The translations under genes and the position numbers were made by a program. Of a stretch of DNA of 7,782 nucleotides, positions 1 to 6,190 are shown in pieces. Under the pieces are notes generated by a model that did not search any database, was not told where the DNA came from, and saw only the letters and a program-made list of their open reading frames with translations. Numbering within the stretch: position 1 is the stretch's first letter; every line of letters begins with the position of its first letter. This stretch comes from JAXGTD01 sp040775095 (lineage in GTDB: Bacteria > Pseudomonadota > Gammaproteobacteria > Chromatiales > Chromatiaceae): positions 1 to 7,782 of the forward strand of contig JAXGTD010000167.1 in NCBI GenBank assembly GCA_040775095.1, given 5' to 3'.

Positions 1-240
1 CCCTTCGCCCTTGAGAAAGGCCAACGCGGCCTTGAGGCTGTCGGTATCGATGTCGGCCAGTTCGCCGTCCGCGGCGCTCTTGAGATCCTTGACCCTCAGA
101 CCGGCGAGCTTTTCCGCGGTCGGGGGCAGACCGATACTGTCCGCCAGCACCCGGAGCAGCCCGGCCGGGGCAACGTCCGGTAGGGTACGGGCGGCCAGGC
201 CGATGCGCAGGGCGATGTCTTCCGAGATGGGGCTAGGCAT
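1..240 (-). CDS. nafY: NafY-like nitrogenase accessory protein, N-terminal part only
   Basis: The gene starts at the ATG at 240 and stays open for 80 codons to the window edge, so only the N-terminal domain is visible. The protein begins MPSPISEDIALRIGLAARTL and continues with LPDVAPAGLLRVLADSIGLP and a helical VKDLKSAADGELADIDTDSL segment. This resembles the small helical (SAM-like) N-terminal domain of Azotobacter NafY, which binds apo-dinitrogenase; the C-terminal domain that binds FeMo-cofactor would lie outside the window. Known role of the family: a chaperone that holds apo-NifDK and helps insert FeMo-co. Its place as the last visible gene of a nifHDKT-fdxN run fits, since nafY follows nifT in Azotobacter. 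The ribosome site is weak (GGGA about 8 bases upstream). A NifX/NifY relative sharing this domain is the main alternative. Confidence 0.72.
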   Translation of the reverse strand, partial: MPSPISEDIALRIGLAARTLPDVAPAGLLRVLADSIGLPPTAEKLAGLRVKDLKSAADGELADIDTDSLKAALAFLKGEG

Positions 241-322
241 GGGTCGTGTCCCAGGGTGAATGCGCCGGATGGGCGTGGCTCGGAACTGAGCGCTCCAGCA
301 GTCCCTTGGGTGGCTGCCGGGG

Positions 323-350
323 GCCGCCGGGCGACCAGCGTCCGGGCGGC
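323..350 (-). other. possible GC-rich stem-loop between fdxN and nafY
   Basis: GCCGCC (323-328) pairs with GGCGGC (345-350) around a 16-base loop, within the 121-base gap between fdxN and nafY. The stem is short and the region is very GC-rich, so this could be chance. There is no T-run, so it is not a convincing terminator. Confidence 0.25.
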
Positions 351-361
351 GGTCGCACTCG

Positions 362-556
362 TCAGGCGGCGATGATGCAGTCGTCTTCCATACAGGAGGC
401 GACGCACTGGGGCATGTCGTATTCGCCCTCGCACTCCGTGCAGGTCTGCGGGTCGATCTTGTAGATGCCCTTCCAGGGTGTGATGGAGTTGGTCGGGCAG
501 GCGGGCTCGCAGTCGCCGCAGGCGGTGCAGACGTCTCTTACGATCTGAAGGGCCAT
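362..556 (-). CDS. fdxN: FdxN-type 2[4Fe-4S] ferredoxin
   Basis: A 64-residue acidic bacterial ferredoxin. The start at 556 (MALQIVRDVCTACGDC) is set by a clear GGAG 7 bases upstream; a longer open frame upstream looks like non-coding translation. The first cluster motif is C10-x2-C13-x2-C16-x3-C20-Pro. The second half has C39-x2-C42-x8-C51-x3-C55 and a further C60, that is, the expanded second-cluster loop of the FdxN/Chromatium-type ferredoxins. The segment CTECEGEYDMPQC closely resembles Rhodobacter FdxN. Known role: a low-potential cytoplasmic electron carrier to dinitrogenase reductase (NifH). It lies 53 bases after nifT and is probably co-transcribed with the nif operon. Seen: all ligand cysteines present. 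Inferred: electron donor to the NifH of this locus. Confidence 0.93.
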   Translation of the reverse strand: MALQIVRDVCTACGDCEPACPTNSITPWKGIYKIDPQTCTECEGEYDMPQCVASCMEDDCIIAA

Positions 557-609
557 GTCGTTCTCCAAGGTCAGGTAGGGCGGGGCGGCGATGGCCCCGG
601 CCGTGAATG

Positions 610-825
610 TCAGTTGGCGCGTTTGAAACGCAAAGTGGTCGGGAAGGCGGGGGGTGGGCTGATGGGATCGATGTACCATCTGGACCCATCGGTGAGGGCG
701 ACCTCGCCGCCCCAGGCGGCGTCGGTGTCGGTCTCGACCGAGGCGATGGTCTCTTCCATGTCCTTCTTGGCGACGTAGAACAGGAGTCCACCGCCTTCCT
801 TCCTGCGGATCATCACGTTGGGCAT
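610..825 (-). CDS. nifT: NifT (FixT family) protein
   Basis: A 71-residue protein beginning MPNVMIRRKEGGGLLFYVAK and ending FPTTLRFKRAN, with the central WGGEVALTDGSRWYIDP region typical of NifT/FixT. Length fits the family, usually about 70-80 aa. The start at 825 is supported by GAGGTG about 6 bases upstream; the open frame runs further upstream into the nifK-nifT gap but that part is not conserved. NifT is almost always found directly after nifK, as here. Its biochemical role is not established: it is a small soluble protein assumed to assist nitrogenase maturation, and in some organisms it is reported to be dispensable. Confidence 0.95.
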   Translation of the reverse strand: MPNVMIRRKEGGGLLFYVAKKDMEETIASVETDTDAAWGGEVALTDGSRWYIDPISPPPAFPTTLRFKRAN

Positions 826-855
826 CGGTTCACCTCGTGGTGGTTGTCGGGATTT

Positions 856-881
856 GTCGGGTGGTGTCTTGCCGACCCGAC
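856..881 (-). other. secondary stem-loop in nifK-nifT gap
   Basis: GTCGGGT (856-862) is complementary to ACCCGAC (875-881) around a 12-base loop. The same gap carries a direct repeat TTGTCGGG (844-851 and 854-861). It sits between the stronger hairpin after nifK and the nifT ribosome site, so it could shape translation of nifT. Function is inferred only. Confidence 0.35.
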
Positions 882-899
882 CGACGGTGATTCGCAGGC

Positions 900-924
900 C
901 GGGCCAGGCGCCGCGCCTGGCCCG
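900..924 (-). other. strong 11-bp GC hairpin directly after nifK
   Basis: CGGGCCAGGCG (900-910) pairs perfectly with CGCCTGGCCCG (914-924) over a 3-base loop, 14 bases beyond the nifK stop codon. On the nif transcript it is the most stable structure in the window by inspection. No T-run follows in the direction of transcription, so it is more likely an RNA 3'-end protecting or partial-termination element that lowers expression of nifT-fdxN-nafY relative to nifHDK than a full terminator. The structure is seen; the role is inferred. Confidence 0.6.
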
Positions 925-938
925 ACGTTGCCCGGCTG

Positions 939-2510
939 TCACCGGATGAGGTCGTAGTTGTAGTCGGTGGTGCCCATGCCGCGGGTCTCGTCATCGAGCC
1001 GCTCCAGGACCGAGTTGACCAGGGTGGTCAGCATGTACATGGCCCCCTCATATCCCATGGTGGTCATGCGATGCAGATGGTGGCGGTCAAAGATCGGGAA
1101 GCCGATTCGGATCAACGGAACCTCGAACTCCTTGCCCTTGTGGAGCGTATCGCGCTGAATGAACTTGCCGTAGGAGTTGCCGATCATGAAGTCCGGTTTG
1201 TCGGTGAAGACCAGAGACCGGAAGTGCCATAGGTCGGCGCCGGTGTGGACCTGACCGGCCGCGCCATAGGGCGAGCCGGCGAGCAGGGCCTCGGCGGCCT
1301 TCTTCCAGCGCTTGTTGGCGTGGTGGCAGAGGATGTGCGTGGGTTCGGCGCCCAGCTCCAGCAGGAACTTGGTCATGCCCAGGACGAAGTCGGCATCGCC
1401 GTAAAGCGCGAACTTCTTGCCGTGCAGCCAGGCGTGGCTGTCGGTCATCATATCGACCAGGCGCCCACGCTCCTTGGCCAGCGACTCCGGGATCGGCTTG
1501 CCGGTCAGCTCCGAGACCTTCATCAGGAATTCATCGGTCCACTCCAACCCCATGGGGATGTCGATGTGGCTGGTCGGCTGTTTCCATGTGGCCTCGACGA
1601 ATTTCTTGGTCTTCGGCAACTGCCAGGGCTGCAGCAGCAGGGTGTCGATGGCGTTGGGCGCGTCCTTCACCTCCGGGATGCTGGTGCCTCCGGCATACAT
1701 GCGGTACTCGCCGTCCGTGGGGGTATCGAGGACCTCGGTCGGGTCGCAGAGCAGGGTGTGCGGGACACCCATCTCATCCATCATGCGGTGCATGACGCGG
1801 TAGTTGCCCAGGTAGGTCTCGAAGCCCGGCACGAGGTTGATCTTGCCGTTGCTGCCAACCTGCTTGTCGTCCATGGAGTTGAGGGTGAAGTAACGGATGA
1901 TGCCCTCGAACATGTTGTCCCAGCCGGTCGTGTGCGACCCGACGAAGCTGGGCGTATGAGCGAAGGGGACCGGGAAGTCTTGGGCGATGTGTCCTTCCTT
2001 CTTGGTGTTGTTGATGAAGGCGTTGAGGTCGTCGCCGATGACCTCGGCCATGCAGGTGGTGGAGACGGCGATCATCTCGGGCTTATAGAGCGCCTTGGCG
2101 TTCTCCAGTCCATCGAACATGTTCTTCTGGCCGCCGAACACTGCCGCATCCTCGGTCATGGAGTCGGACACGCAGGCGATGGGCTCTTTGAAGTGGCGGT
2201 TGAAGTAGGTGCGGAAGTAGGCCACACAGCCCTGGGATCCATGCACGTAAGGCAGGGTCTTCTCGAAGCCCAGGGCACAGAGCACCGCGCCGAGGGGCTG
2301 GCAGGCCTTGGCCGGGTTGACGGTCAGGGCCTGACGCTGGAAGTTCAGCTCCTTGTACTCCTCGGTGGTGGTCCACTCGAAGACCTCCTGGATGCGCGCA
2401 TCGCCGTGGCGCTCTTCAACCCCGTCTCGCTTGGCCGCGAGGTTGTCCTTGTATTCCGGCTCCCGAAACAGGGGGTAGCTCGGCATGATGTTGTCGACGG
2501 ACTGGCTCAT
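939..2510 (-). CDS. nifK: Nitrogenase MoFe protein beta chain
   Basis: A 523-residue protein, the same length as Azotobacter vinelandii NifK and alike along its whole length. With NifD it forms the alpha2beta2 dinitrogenase that reduces N2 to ammonia. The P-cluster ligands Cys70 (NPAKAC), Cys95 (HGSQGC) and Cys153 (STTC) are at standard positions. The long N-terminal beta extension (SYPLFREPEYKDNLAAKRDG) and the C-terminal RGMGTTDYNYDLIR tail are present. The start at 2510 (MSQSVDNI) is fixed by GGAG 7 bases upstream and by homology; an in-frame ATG 14 codons further up lies in the gap and is not credible. It follows nifD by 106 bases. No damage or unusual residue was noticed. Confidence 0.99.
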   Translation of the reverse strand: MSQSVDNIMPSYPLFREPEYKDNLAAKRDGVEERHGDARIQEVFEWTTTEEYKELNFQRQALTVNPAKACQPLGAVLCALGFEKTLPYVHGSQGCVAYFRTYFNRHFKEPIACVSDSMTEDAAVFGGQKNMFDGLENAKALYKPEMIAVSTTCMAEVIGDDLNAFINNTKKEGHIAQDFPVPFAHTPSFVGSHTTGWDNMFEGIIRYFTLNSMDDKQVGSNGKINLVPGFETYLGNYRVMHRMMDEMGVPHTLLCDPTEVLDTPTDGEYRMYAGGTSIPEVKDAPNAIDTLLLQPWQLPKTKKFVEATWKQPTSHIDIPMGLEWTDEFLMKVSELTGKPIPESLAKERGRLVDMMTDSHAWLHGKKFALYGDADFVLGMTKFLLELGAEPTHILCHHANKRWKKAAEALLAGSPYGAAGQVHTGADLWHFRSLVFTDKPDFMIGNSYGKFIQRDTLHKGKEFEVPLIRIGFPIFDRHHLHRMTTMGYEGAMYMLTTLVNSVLERLDDETRGMGTTDYNYDLIR

Positions 2511-2530
2511 TTCAGTTCTCCTGCCGCGCC

Positions 2531-2544
2531 GCTCATCCGCGGAC
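2531..2544 (-). repeat. 14-base motif upstream of nifK, shared with the nifH-nifD gap
   Basis: GCTCATCCGCGGAC here matches GCTCATCCGCCGAC at 4132-4145 in 13 of 14 positions. Both copies lie 20-30 bases upstream of a start codon (nifK here, nifD there), between the stop-proximal palindrome and the ribosome site. This suggests either a duplicated intergenic segment or a shared RNA element acting on the two alpha/beta-subunit messages. Confidence 0.45.
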
Positions 2545-2582
2545 AACGGCAATCAAGACATGTCATGGGATCTGCTCTCGCC

Positions 2583-2612
2583 GTTTCCCGCTCCCCGGAG
2601 GGAGAGGGAAAC
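2583..2612 (-). repeat. REP-like interrupted palindrome after nifD
   Basis: GTTTCCC (2583-2589) pairs with GGGAAAC (2606-2612) and, after one G/A mismatch, CTCCC (2591-2595) pairs with GGGAG (2600-2604) over a CGGA loop: 12 base pairs in all. It begins 4 bases past the nifD stop. The core, CTCCC followed by GGAGGGAGAGGG, resembles the dispersed GGGAGAGGG-type palindromes common in intergenic regions of proteobacteria. No T-run follows. It is likely a repetitive extragenic element that may stabilise the upstream nifHD message. Confidence 0.6.
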
Positions 2613-2616
2613 CCGA

Positions 2617-4104
2617 TCAGGCGCTGGCGGACAACGGGGCGGCGTCGGCTGCCGCCTCATCCTCGACCCAGGGTGCCTTCATCTTGGTCCAGCAGGGGTT
2701 GTTGATGGTCATGTCCATATCCCGGGCGAAGATGGCGAAGCCGTCATAGCCGTGATAGGGGCCGGAGTAGTCCCAGGAGTGCATCTGGCGGAAGGGGATG
2801 CCCATCTTCTGGAAGATGTACTTCTCTTTGATGCCAGAGCCGACCAGGTCGGGCTTGACCCGCTTGGCGAACTCCTCGAGCTCATAGCCAGTGATGTCGT
2901 CGTAGAGCAGGGTCGAGCTCCCCATCTCCTTGATCGTGCGGTCGTAGTCGTCGTTGTGGGCAAACTCGTAGCCGGTGCCGACCACCTCCATGCCCAGGTC
3001 CTCGTAGGCGCCGATGACGTGACGGGGACGCAGTCCGCCGACATAGAGCATCACACGCTTACCTGCCAGACGCGGTTTGTACTTCTCGATGATCGCGTCG
3101 TACCCGGCCTTATGCTTCTCGATGACCTTCTCGGCGTTGGCCTGAATGGTCTCGTCGAAGAAGGCGGCGATCTTGCGCAGGGATTCGGCGATCTTCGTGG
3201 GGCCGAAGAAGTTGTACTCGATCCAGGGGATCCCGTACTTCTCTTCCATGTGCCGGCTGATGTAGTTCATCGAGCGGTAGCAGTGGATGAGGTTGAGCTT
3301 GACCTTGGGGGTGAGCTCGATCTCCGAGAGGGTGCCGTCCCCGGCCCACTGGGAGACCACGCGCAGACCCATCTCTTCGAGCAGGATGCGCGAGGCCCAG
3401 GCGTCGCCGCCGATGTTGTAGTCGCCGATAACCGCGACGTCGTAGGGGGTGGTCTGGAACGACTCGTCACCATCGCGATTGCCGATGACCCAGTCACGGA
3501 TCGAATCGTTGGCGATGTGGTGGCCCAGGGACTGGGATACACCGCGGAAGCCCTCGCAGCGCACCGGCACCACCGGCTTGTTGAGCTCCTTCCCCTTTTT
3601 CTTGGCAACCGCCTCGATGTCGTCACCGATCAGGCCGATTGGGCATTCGGACTGGATCGTGATGCCCTTGCTCAGCGGGAACAGTCCTTCGATCTCGGTG
3701 ATCAGCTTGTCGAGCTTCTTGTCGCCGCCGAAGACGATGTCCTTCTCCTGAAAGTCCGAGGTGAAGTTCATGGTCCCGAAGGTGTTGATCCCGGTAACGC
3801 CGACATAGTAGTTCCGACGACCGGCGCGGGAGTATTGGCCACAGCCGACCGGCCCGTGGGAGATGTGGATCATGTCCTTGATCGGGCCCCAGACCACGCC
3901 CTTGGAGCCGGCGTAGGCACAGCCACGTACGGTCATGACACCGGGCAGGGACTTGCGGTTGGATGTAATGCACTTCTTCGACTGCTCGATCGACTGATCG
4001 TTGACCGCCAAGTGCTTGGTACGGTCCTTCTTGGCCTTTTCGGGGTAGACCTCAAGCACCTCCTGGATGAGGTCGAGGGTCTCTTCGCGACTCATGCTTG
4101 CCAT
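2617..4104 (-). CDS. nifD: Nitrogenase MoFe protein alpha chain
   Basis: A 495-residue protein very close to Azotobacter NifD (492 aa). It carries the FeMo-cofactor active site of dinitrogenase, partner of NifK. P-cluster cysteines are Cys62 (RGCAYAGSKG), Cys88 (GPVGCGQYSR) and Cys154 (QSECPIG). FeMo-co ligands are Cys275 (LIHCYRSMNY) and His442 (QMHSWDYSG). Pocket residues Gln191, His195 (SQSLGHH) and Arg359 (GLRPRH) are all present, as in Mo-nitrogenase rather than the V or Fe-only types. The start at 4104 (MASMSREE) has GGAG 7 bases upstream; MSREE three codons later is the alternative, and the open frame upstream of 4104 is spurious. The C-terminal tail DEAAADAAPLSASA is low-complexity and variable in the family. 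Confidence 0.99.
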   Translation of the reverse strand: MASMSREETLDLIQEVLEVYPEKAKKDRTKHLAVNDQSIEQSKKCITSNRKSLPGVMTVRGCAYAGSKGVVWGPIKDMIHISHGPVGCGQYSRAGRRNYYVGVTGINTFGTMNFTSDFQEKDIVFGGDKKLDKLITEIEGLFPLSKGITIQSECPIGLIGDDIEAVAKKKGKELNKPVVPVRCEGFRGVSQSLGHHIANDSIRDWVIGNRDGDESFQTTPYDVAVIGDYNIGGDAWASRILLEEMGLRVVSQWAGDGTLSEIELTPKVKLNLIHCYRSMNYISRHMEEKYGIPWIEYNFFGPTKIAESLRKIAAFFDETIQANAEKVIEKHKAGYDAIIEKYKPRLAGKRVMLYVGGLRPRHVIGAYEDLGMEVVGTGYEFAHNDDYDRTIKEMGSSTLLYDDITGYELEEFAKRVKPDLVGSGIKEKYIFQKMGIPFRQMHSWDYSGPYHGYDGFAIFARDMDMTINNPCWTKMKAPWVEDEAAADAAPLSASA

Positions 4105-4131
4105 GACGGCTCTCCGAAGTAGGGCGCCGCG

Positions 4132-4145
4132 GCTCATCCGCCGAC
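4132..4145 (-). repeat. 14-base motif upstream of nifD, partner of the 2531 copy
   Basis: GCTCATCCGCCGAC, one mismatch from the copy upstream of nifK. It lies 27 bases upstream of the nifD start codon and includes a small GCGG/CCGC stem (4129-4132 with 4138-4141). Confidence 0.45.
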
Positions 4146-4170
4146 GAGACGCCCGTTTGGACATCGATTA

Positions 4171-4192
4171 CCCCGCTCCCGGCAGGAGGGGG
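4171..4192 (-). repeat. imperfect GC palindrome in nifH-nifD gap
   Basis: CCCC (4171-4174) and CTCC (4176-4179) pair with GGAG (4185-4188) and GGGG (4189-4192), with one bulged G and a 5-base loop. Its layout (CCCGCTCCC, GG, then a GGAGGG run) is like the palindrome after nifD at 2583-2612, so the two may be degenerate copies of one repeat family. Confidence 0.4.
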
Positions 4193-4195
4193 AGG

Positions 4196-4218
4196 CAGGG
4201 TGCCGACTGGCACCCCTG
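4196..4218 (-). other. stem-loop just after nifH
   Basis: GGGTGCC (4198-4204) pairs with GGCACCC (4209-4215) over a GACT loop; CA (4196-4197) and TG (4217-4218) extend it past a bulged C. It lies 13 bases beyond the nifH stop. Stem-loops between nifH and nifD have been linked in other diazotrophs to extra nifH message, since NifH is needed in excess over NifDK. There is no T-run, so RNA stabilisation or processing is more likely than simple termination. Confidence 0.6.
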
Positions 4219-4231
4219 GGTTGGGTACCCG

Positions 4232-5113
4232 TCAGGCCGCCGCCTCGGCGGAAGCAGACTGGCCGACGATGGACTCGTCTTCCTCGTCCATCAGACCGAA
4301 CTCCATCAGCAGATCTTCCAACGCGTCCATGGTGATGGGGGTCGGGATCACGAAGTTTTGGTTCGCAATGATCTTGTTGGCCAGCGCGCGGTACTCGTCG
4401 GCCTGCTGGGCCTTGGGGTCGTACTCGATGACCGTCATGCGGCGGATCTCCGCGCGCTGGACCACATTGTCGCGGGGAACGAAGTGGATCATGTGGGTGC
4501 CGAGCTGGCGGGCCAGCTCCATGATCAGCTCGTCCTCCCGAGCGGTGTTGCGGCTGTTACAGATCAGGCCCGCGAGGCGCACGCCGCCGGAGTTCGCGTA
4601 CTTGACGATGCCCTTGGAGATGTTGTTGGCGGCGTACATGGCCATCATCTCACCGGAGCAGACGATGTAGATCTCCTGGGCCTTGTTCTCGCGGATGGGC
4701 ATGGCGAAGCCGCCGCACACCACGTCGCCAAGGACGTCGTAGAAGACGAAGTCCAGATCGTCTTCGTAGGCGCCTTCCTCTTCCAAGAAGTTGATCGCGG
4801 TGATGACGCCGCGACCGGCACAGCCCACACCGGGCTCCGGACCGCCGGACTCAACGCACCGGATGCCCGAATAGCCGACCTTGAGGACGTCGTCCAGCTC
4901 CAGGTCCTCGACGCTACCGGCCTCGGCGGCCATCTGCATGATCGAGTTCTGGGCCTTGGCGTGTAGGATGAGCCGGGTCGAGTCGGCCTTGGGATCACAG
5001 CCGACGATCATGACCTTTTTGCCTGCCTCGGCAAGGCCGGCGACAAGATTCTGGGTGGTGGTGGACTTACCGATACCGCCTTTGCCGTAGATGGCGCATT
5101 GACGCAGGGCCAT
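4232..5113 (-). CDS. nifH: Nitrogenase iron protein (dinitrogenase reductase)
   Basis: A 293-residue Fe protein that hydrolyses ATP and passes electrons to NifDK; it also serves in FeMo-co assembly. The P-loop GKGGIGKS is at residues 10-17 and the switch I region CDPKADST at 39-46. The [4Fe-4S] ligands that bridge the homodimer are Cys98 (GVGCAGRG) and Cys133 (DVVCGGFAMP), equal to Cys97 and Cys132 of Azotobacter. Arg101 (Arg100 in that numbering) is the residue modified by DraT, whose gene lies divergently next door. The start at 5113 has AAGGAG 6 bases upstream. It is the first gene of the operon, under the sigma-54 promoter at 5177-5193. The tail after LMEFGLMDEEDESIVGQ is a short Ala-rich extension. 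No anomalies were seen. Confidence 0.99.
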   Translation of the reverse strand: MALRQCAIYGKGGIGKSTTTQNLVAGLAEAGKKVMIVGCDPKADSTRLILHAKAQNSIMQMAAEAGSVEDLELDDVLKVGYSGIRCVESGGPEPGVGCAGRGVITAINFLEEEGAYEDDLDFVFYDVLGDVVCGGFAMPIRENKAQEIYIVCSGEMMAMYAANNISKGIVKYANSGGVRLAGLICNSRNTAREDELIMELARQLGTHMIHFVPRDNVVQRAEIRRMTVIEYDPKAQQADEYRALANKIIANQNFVIPTPITMDALEDLLMEFGLMDEEDESIVGQSASAEAAA

Positions 5114-5176
5114 GGGGATCTCCTTGGTTGCTTGCTGGACTCAGCAGGATGGATCAAACTCGGACAACCAAGTGAA

Positions 5177-5193
5177 TGCAGAGCGCGTGCCAA
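5177..5193 (-). promoter_or_regulatory. sigma-54 (-24/-12) promoter of nifH
   Basis: Read on the minus strand the site is TTGGCACGCGCTCTGCA, matching the sigma-54 consensus TGGCACG-N4-TTGCA closely (CTGCA in place of TTGCA). The invariant GG (5191-5190) and GC (5179-5178) are separated by exactly 10 bases. Transcription should start near 5166, giving a leader of about 53 bases before the nifH ATG. This is the expected class of promoter for nifHDK, needing an activator such as NifA. Confidence 0.88.
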
Positions 5194-5194
5194 G

Positions 5195-5240
5195 TTGAAA
5201 TTAATCTTGTAACTATCGGTTATTCAATGTTTTATTCTGG
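5195..5240. promoter_or_regulatory. AT-rich spacer, possible IHF-bending region
   Basis: This 46-base stretch is only about a quarter G+C, in strong contrast to the GC-rich genes around it. It lies exactly between the nifH -24 element and the activator site at 5291-5306, where IHF normally bends DNA at nif promoters. The minus strand near 5223-5236 contains AATAAA-N4-TGA, a partial match to the IHF consensus. Weak -35/-10-like hexamers for draT may also be here (TTGTAA at 5207 and TTTTAT at 5230, 17 bases apart), but neither is strong. Confidence 0.4.
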
Positions 5241-5258
5241 CTCTTCACGGGAAGACTG

Positions 5259-5288
5259 ATGAGTAACATAGCCGACAAGGCCGCGTGA
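5259..5288 (+). CDS. possible 9-codon leader ORF overlapping the draT start
   Basis: ATG at 5259 opens a short frame reading MSNIADKAA and stopping at TGA (5286-5288), which overlaps the GTG start of draT as GTGA. A purine-rich GGGAAG lies about 4 bases upstream. The overlap is the kind that allows translational coupling, but so short a frame could be accidental and nothing else supports it. Confidence 0.2.
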   Translation: MSNIADKAA

Positions 5289-6190
5289 GTTGTATGGTCA
5301 ACGACAGAGAGATCCCCCCGAGCCCCTCCACTGACGCCGCACCCCCGGGACCGGGGCCGAGCCTGCCCGCGGCGGCGCGTCTGCCGTTGAATCGGTGCAA
5401 CCTGCCGGCGGTCATCCTCGGCAGCCTGACCTTTCAGCAGCACCCGGTTGCGTTGGAGATCGATGGCATCCGCACCTTTCATTCCGACCTCTTCGTGGCC
5501 CTTGCGGGCACGGCGGACCAGGCGGAGCGCGCGCGGCGCTTTGAGGCCTATATGACCATGCGGTTTCGGCTGGACCGCCTCGACGAGGCCGGTCTGAATC
5601 TCGGTGGGGGCGGGAGCGGCCAGGGGAGGTGGCGACGGCAACGGGCCAACGCAAACTATCTGCGCATGGTTCGCGGCTGGTCCTTTGACTCCGACGGCCG
5701 CGAGGGGGCCATCCTCAAGGCCTGGACCGAGACCCGCTTTGGGCTGCTCGCCCGCCACCACGGCGGCCCGCTGCATGGGCGGGGCAGCGAGGCCTATCAA
5801 CAGTACCTGATCCAGGGTTGTGCCGGACTCTACGGCACGAATGCCCTCGAGGCCCAGCTCGACCTGCTCTACACCTATTGCCAATACGAGCTCGGGCGCG
5901 CGTACCCAGACCAACCACACCTGACCCTGTATCGGGGCATCAACCGCATCGACGAGCACGAGGTCCTGGAGCGCCGGCCGGATGGGGAGTACCTGGTGCT
6001 GCTCAATAATCTGAGCTCTTTCACCCTCGATCGGGAGCGCGCCGACGAGTTTGGAGACTACATCCTCGAGGCCCGGGTGCCGTTACCGAAGGTGTTCTTC
6101 TTCCACCGGCTCTTGCCCGGCATGCTCAAGGGCGAGGACGAGTACGTGGTGATCGGTGGTGTTTACGCGGTGCGGATCTGCACCGTTTGA
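5285..6190 (+). CDS. draT: NAD+--dinitrogenase-reductase ADP-ribosyltransferase
   Basis: A 301-residue DraT. The family moves ADP-ribose from NAD+ onto one arginine of NifH in response to ammonium, darkness or energy loss, switching nitrogenase off. Family signatures are LNRCNLPAVILGSLTFQ (residues 35-51) and the WSFDSDGREGAILKAWTETR region (132-151). The R-S-E pattern of arginine ADP-ribosyltransferases is visible: Arg217 in LTLYRGINR, SSFT at 244-247, and the acidic GEDEY segment with Glu284/Glu286. The first ~30 residues are Pro/Ala-rich and not domain-like. Start is uncertain: GTG 5285 (AAGG 4 bases upstream) or ATG 5294. It diverges from nifH, its target gene, and a NifA-type site overlaps its first codons. 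The usual partner draG is not next; a TIR-FHA gene follows. Confidence 0.95.
   Translation: MSCMVNDREIPPSPSTDAAPPGPGPSLPAAARLPLNRCNLPAVILGSLTFQQHPVALEIDGIRTFHSDLFVALAGTADQAERARRFEAYMTMRFRLDRLDEAGLNLGGGGSGQGRWRRQRANANYLRMVRGWSFDSDGREGAILKAWTETRFGLLARHHGGPLHGRGSEAYQQYLIQGCAGLYGTNALEAQLDLLYTYCQYELGRAYPDQPHLTLYRGINRIDEHEVLERRPDGEYLVLLNNLSSFTLDRERADEFGDYILEARVPLPKVFFFHRLLPGMLKGEDEYVVIGGVYAVRICTV
5291..5306 (-). promoter_or_regulatory. NifA-type upstream activator site (TGT-N10-ACA)
   Basis: TGT at 5291-5293, ten bases, then ACA at 5304-5306: a perfect match to the NifA upstream activator consensus and the only one I found in the nifH-draT control region. It lies about 130 bases upstream of the predicted nifH start of transcription, within the usual range. 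It overlaps the start of draT, including the alternative ATG at 5294, so NifA bound here could also affect draT. The consensus is short, so chance is possible; position is the main support. Confidence 0.65.

Noticed and set aside
557..679. Upstream extension of the ferredoxin frame to 679
   Set aside because: It overlaps the end of nifT and adds 41 residues unlike any ferredoxin, while the internal ATG at 556 has a good ribosome site and matches FdxN starts.
2485..4122. Open frame of 545 codons on the plus strand, antisense to nifD, and a similar 486-codon frame at 1245-2705 antisense to nifK
   Set aside because: They lie opposite highly conserved genes and have Val/Leu/Asp/Gly/His-rich translations typical of antisense reading of GC-rich codons. 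No domain or ribosome site supports them.
5213..5959. 248-codon minus-strand frame opposite draT
   Set aside because: It overlaps draT fully, has no recognisable domain, and would run through the nifH-draT control region.
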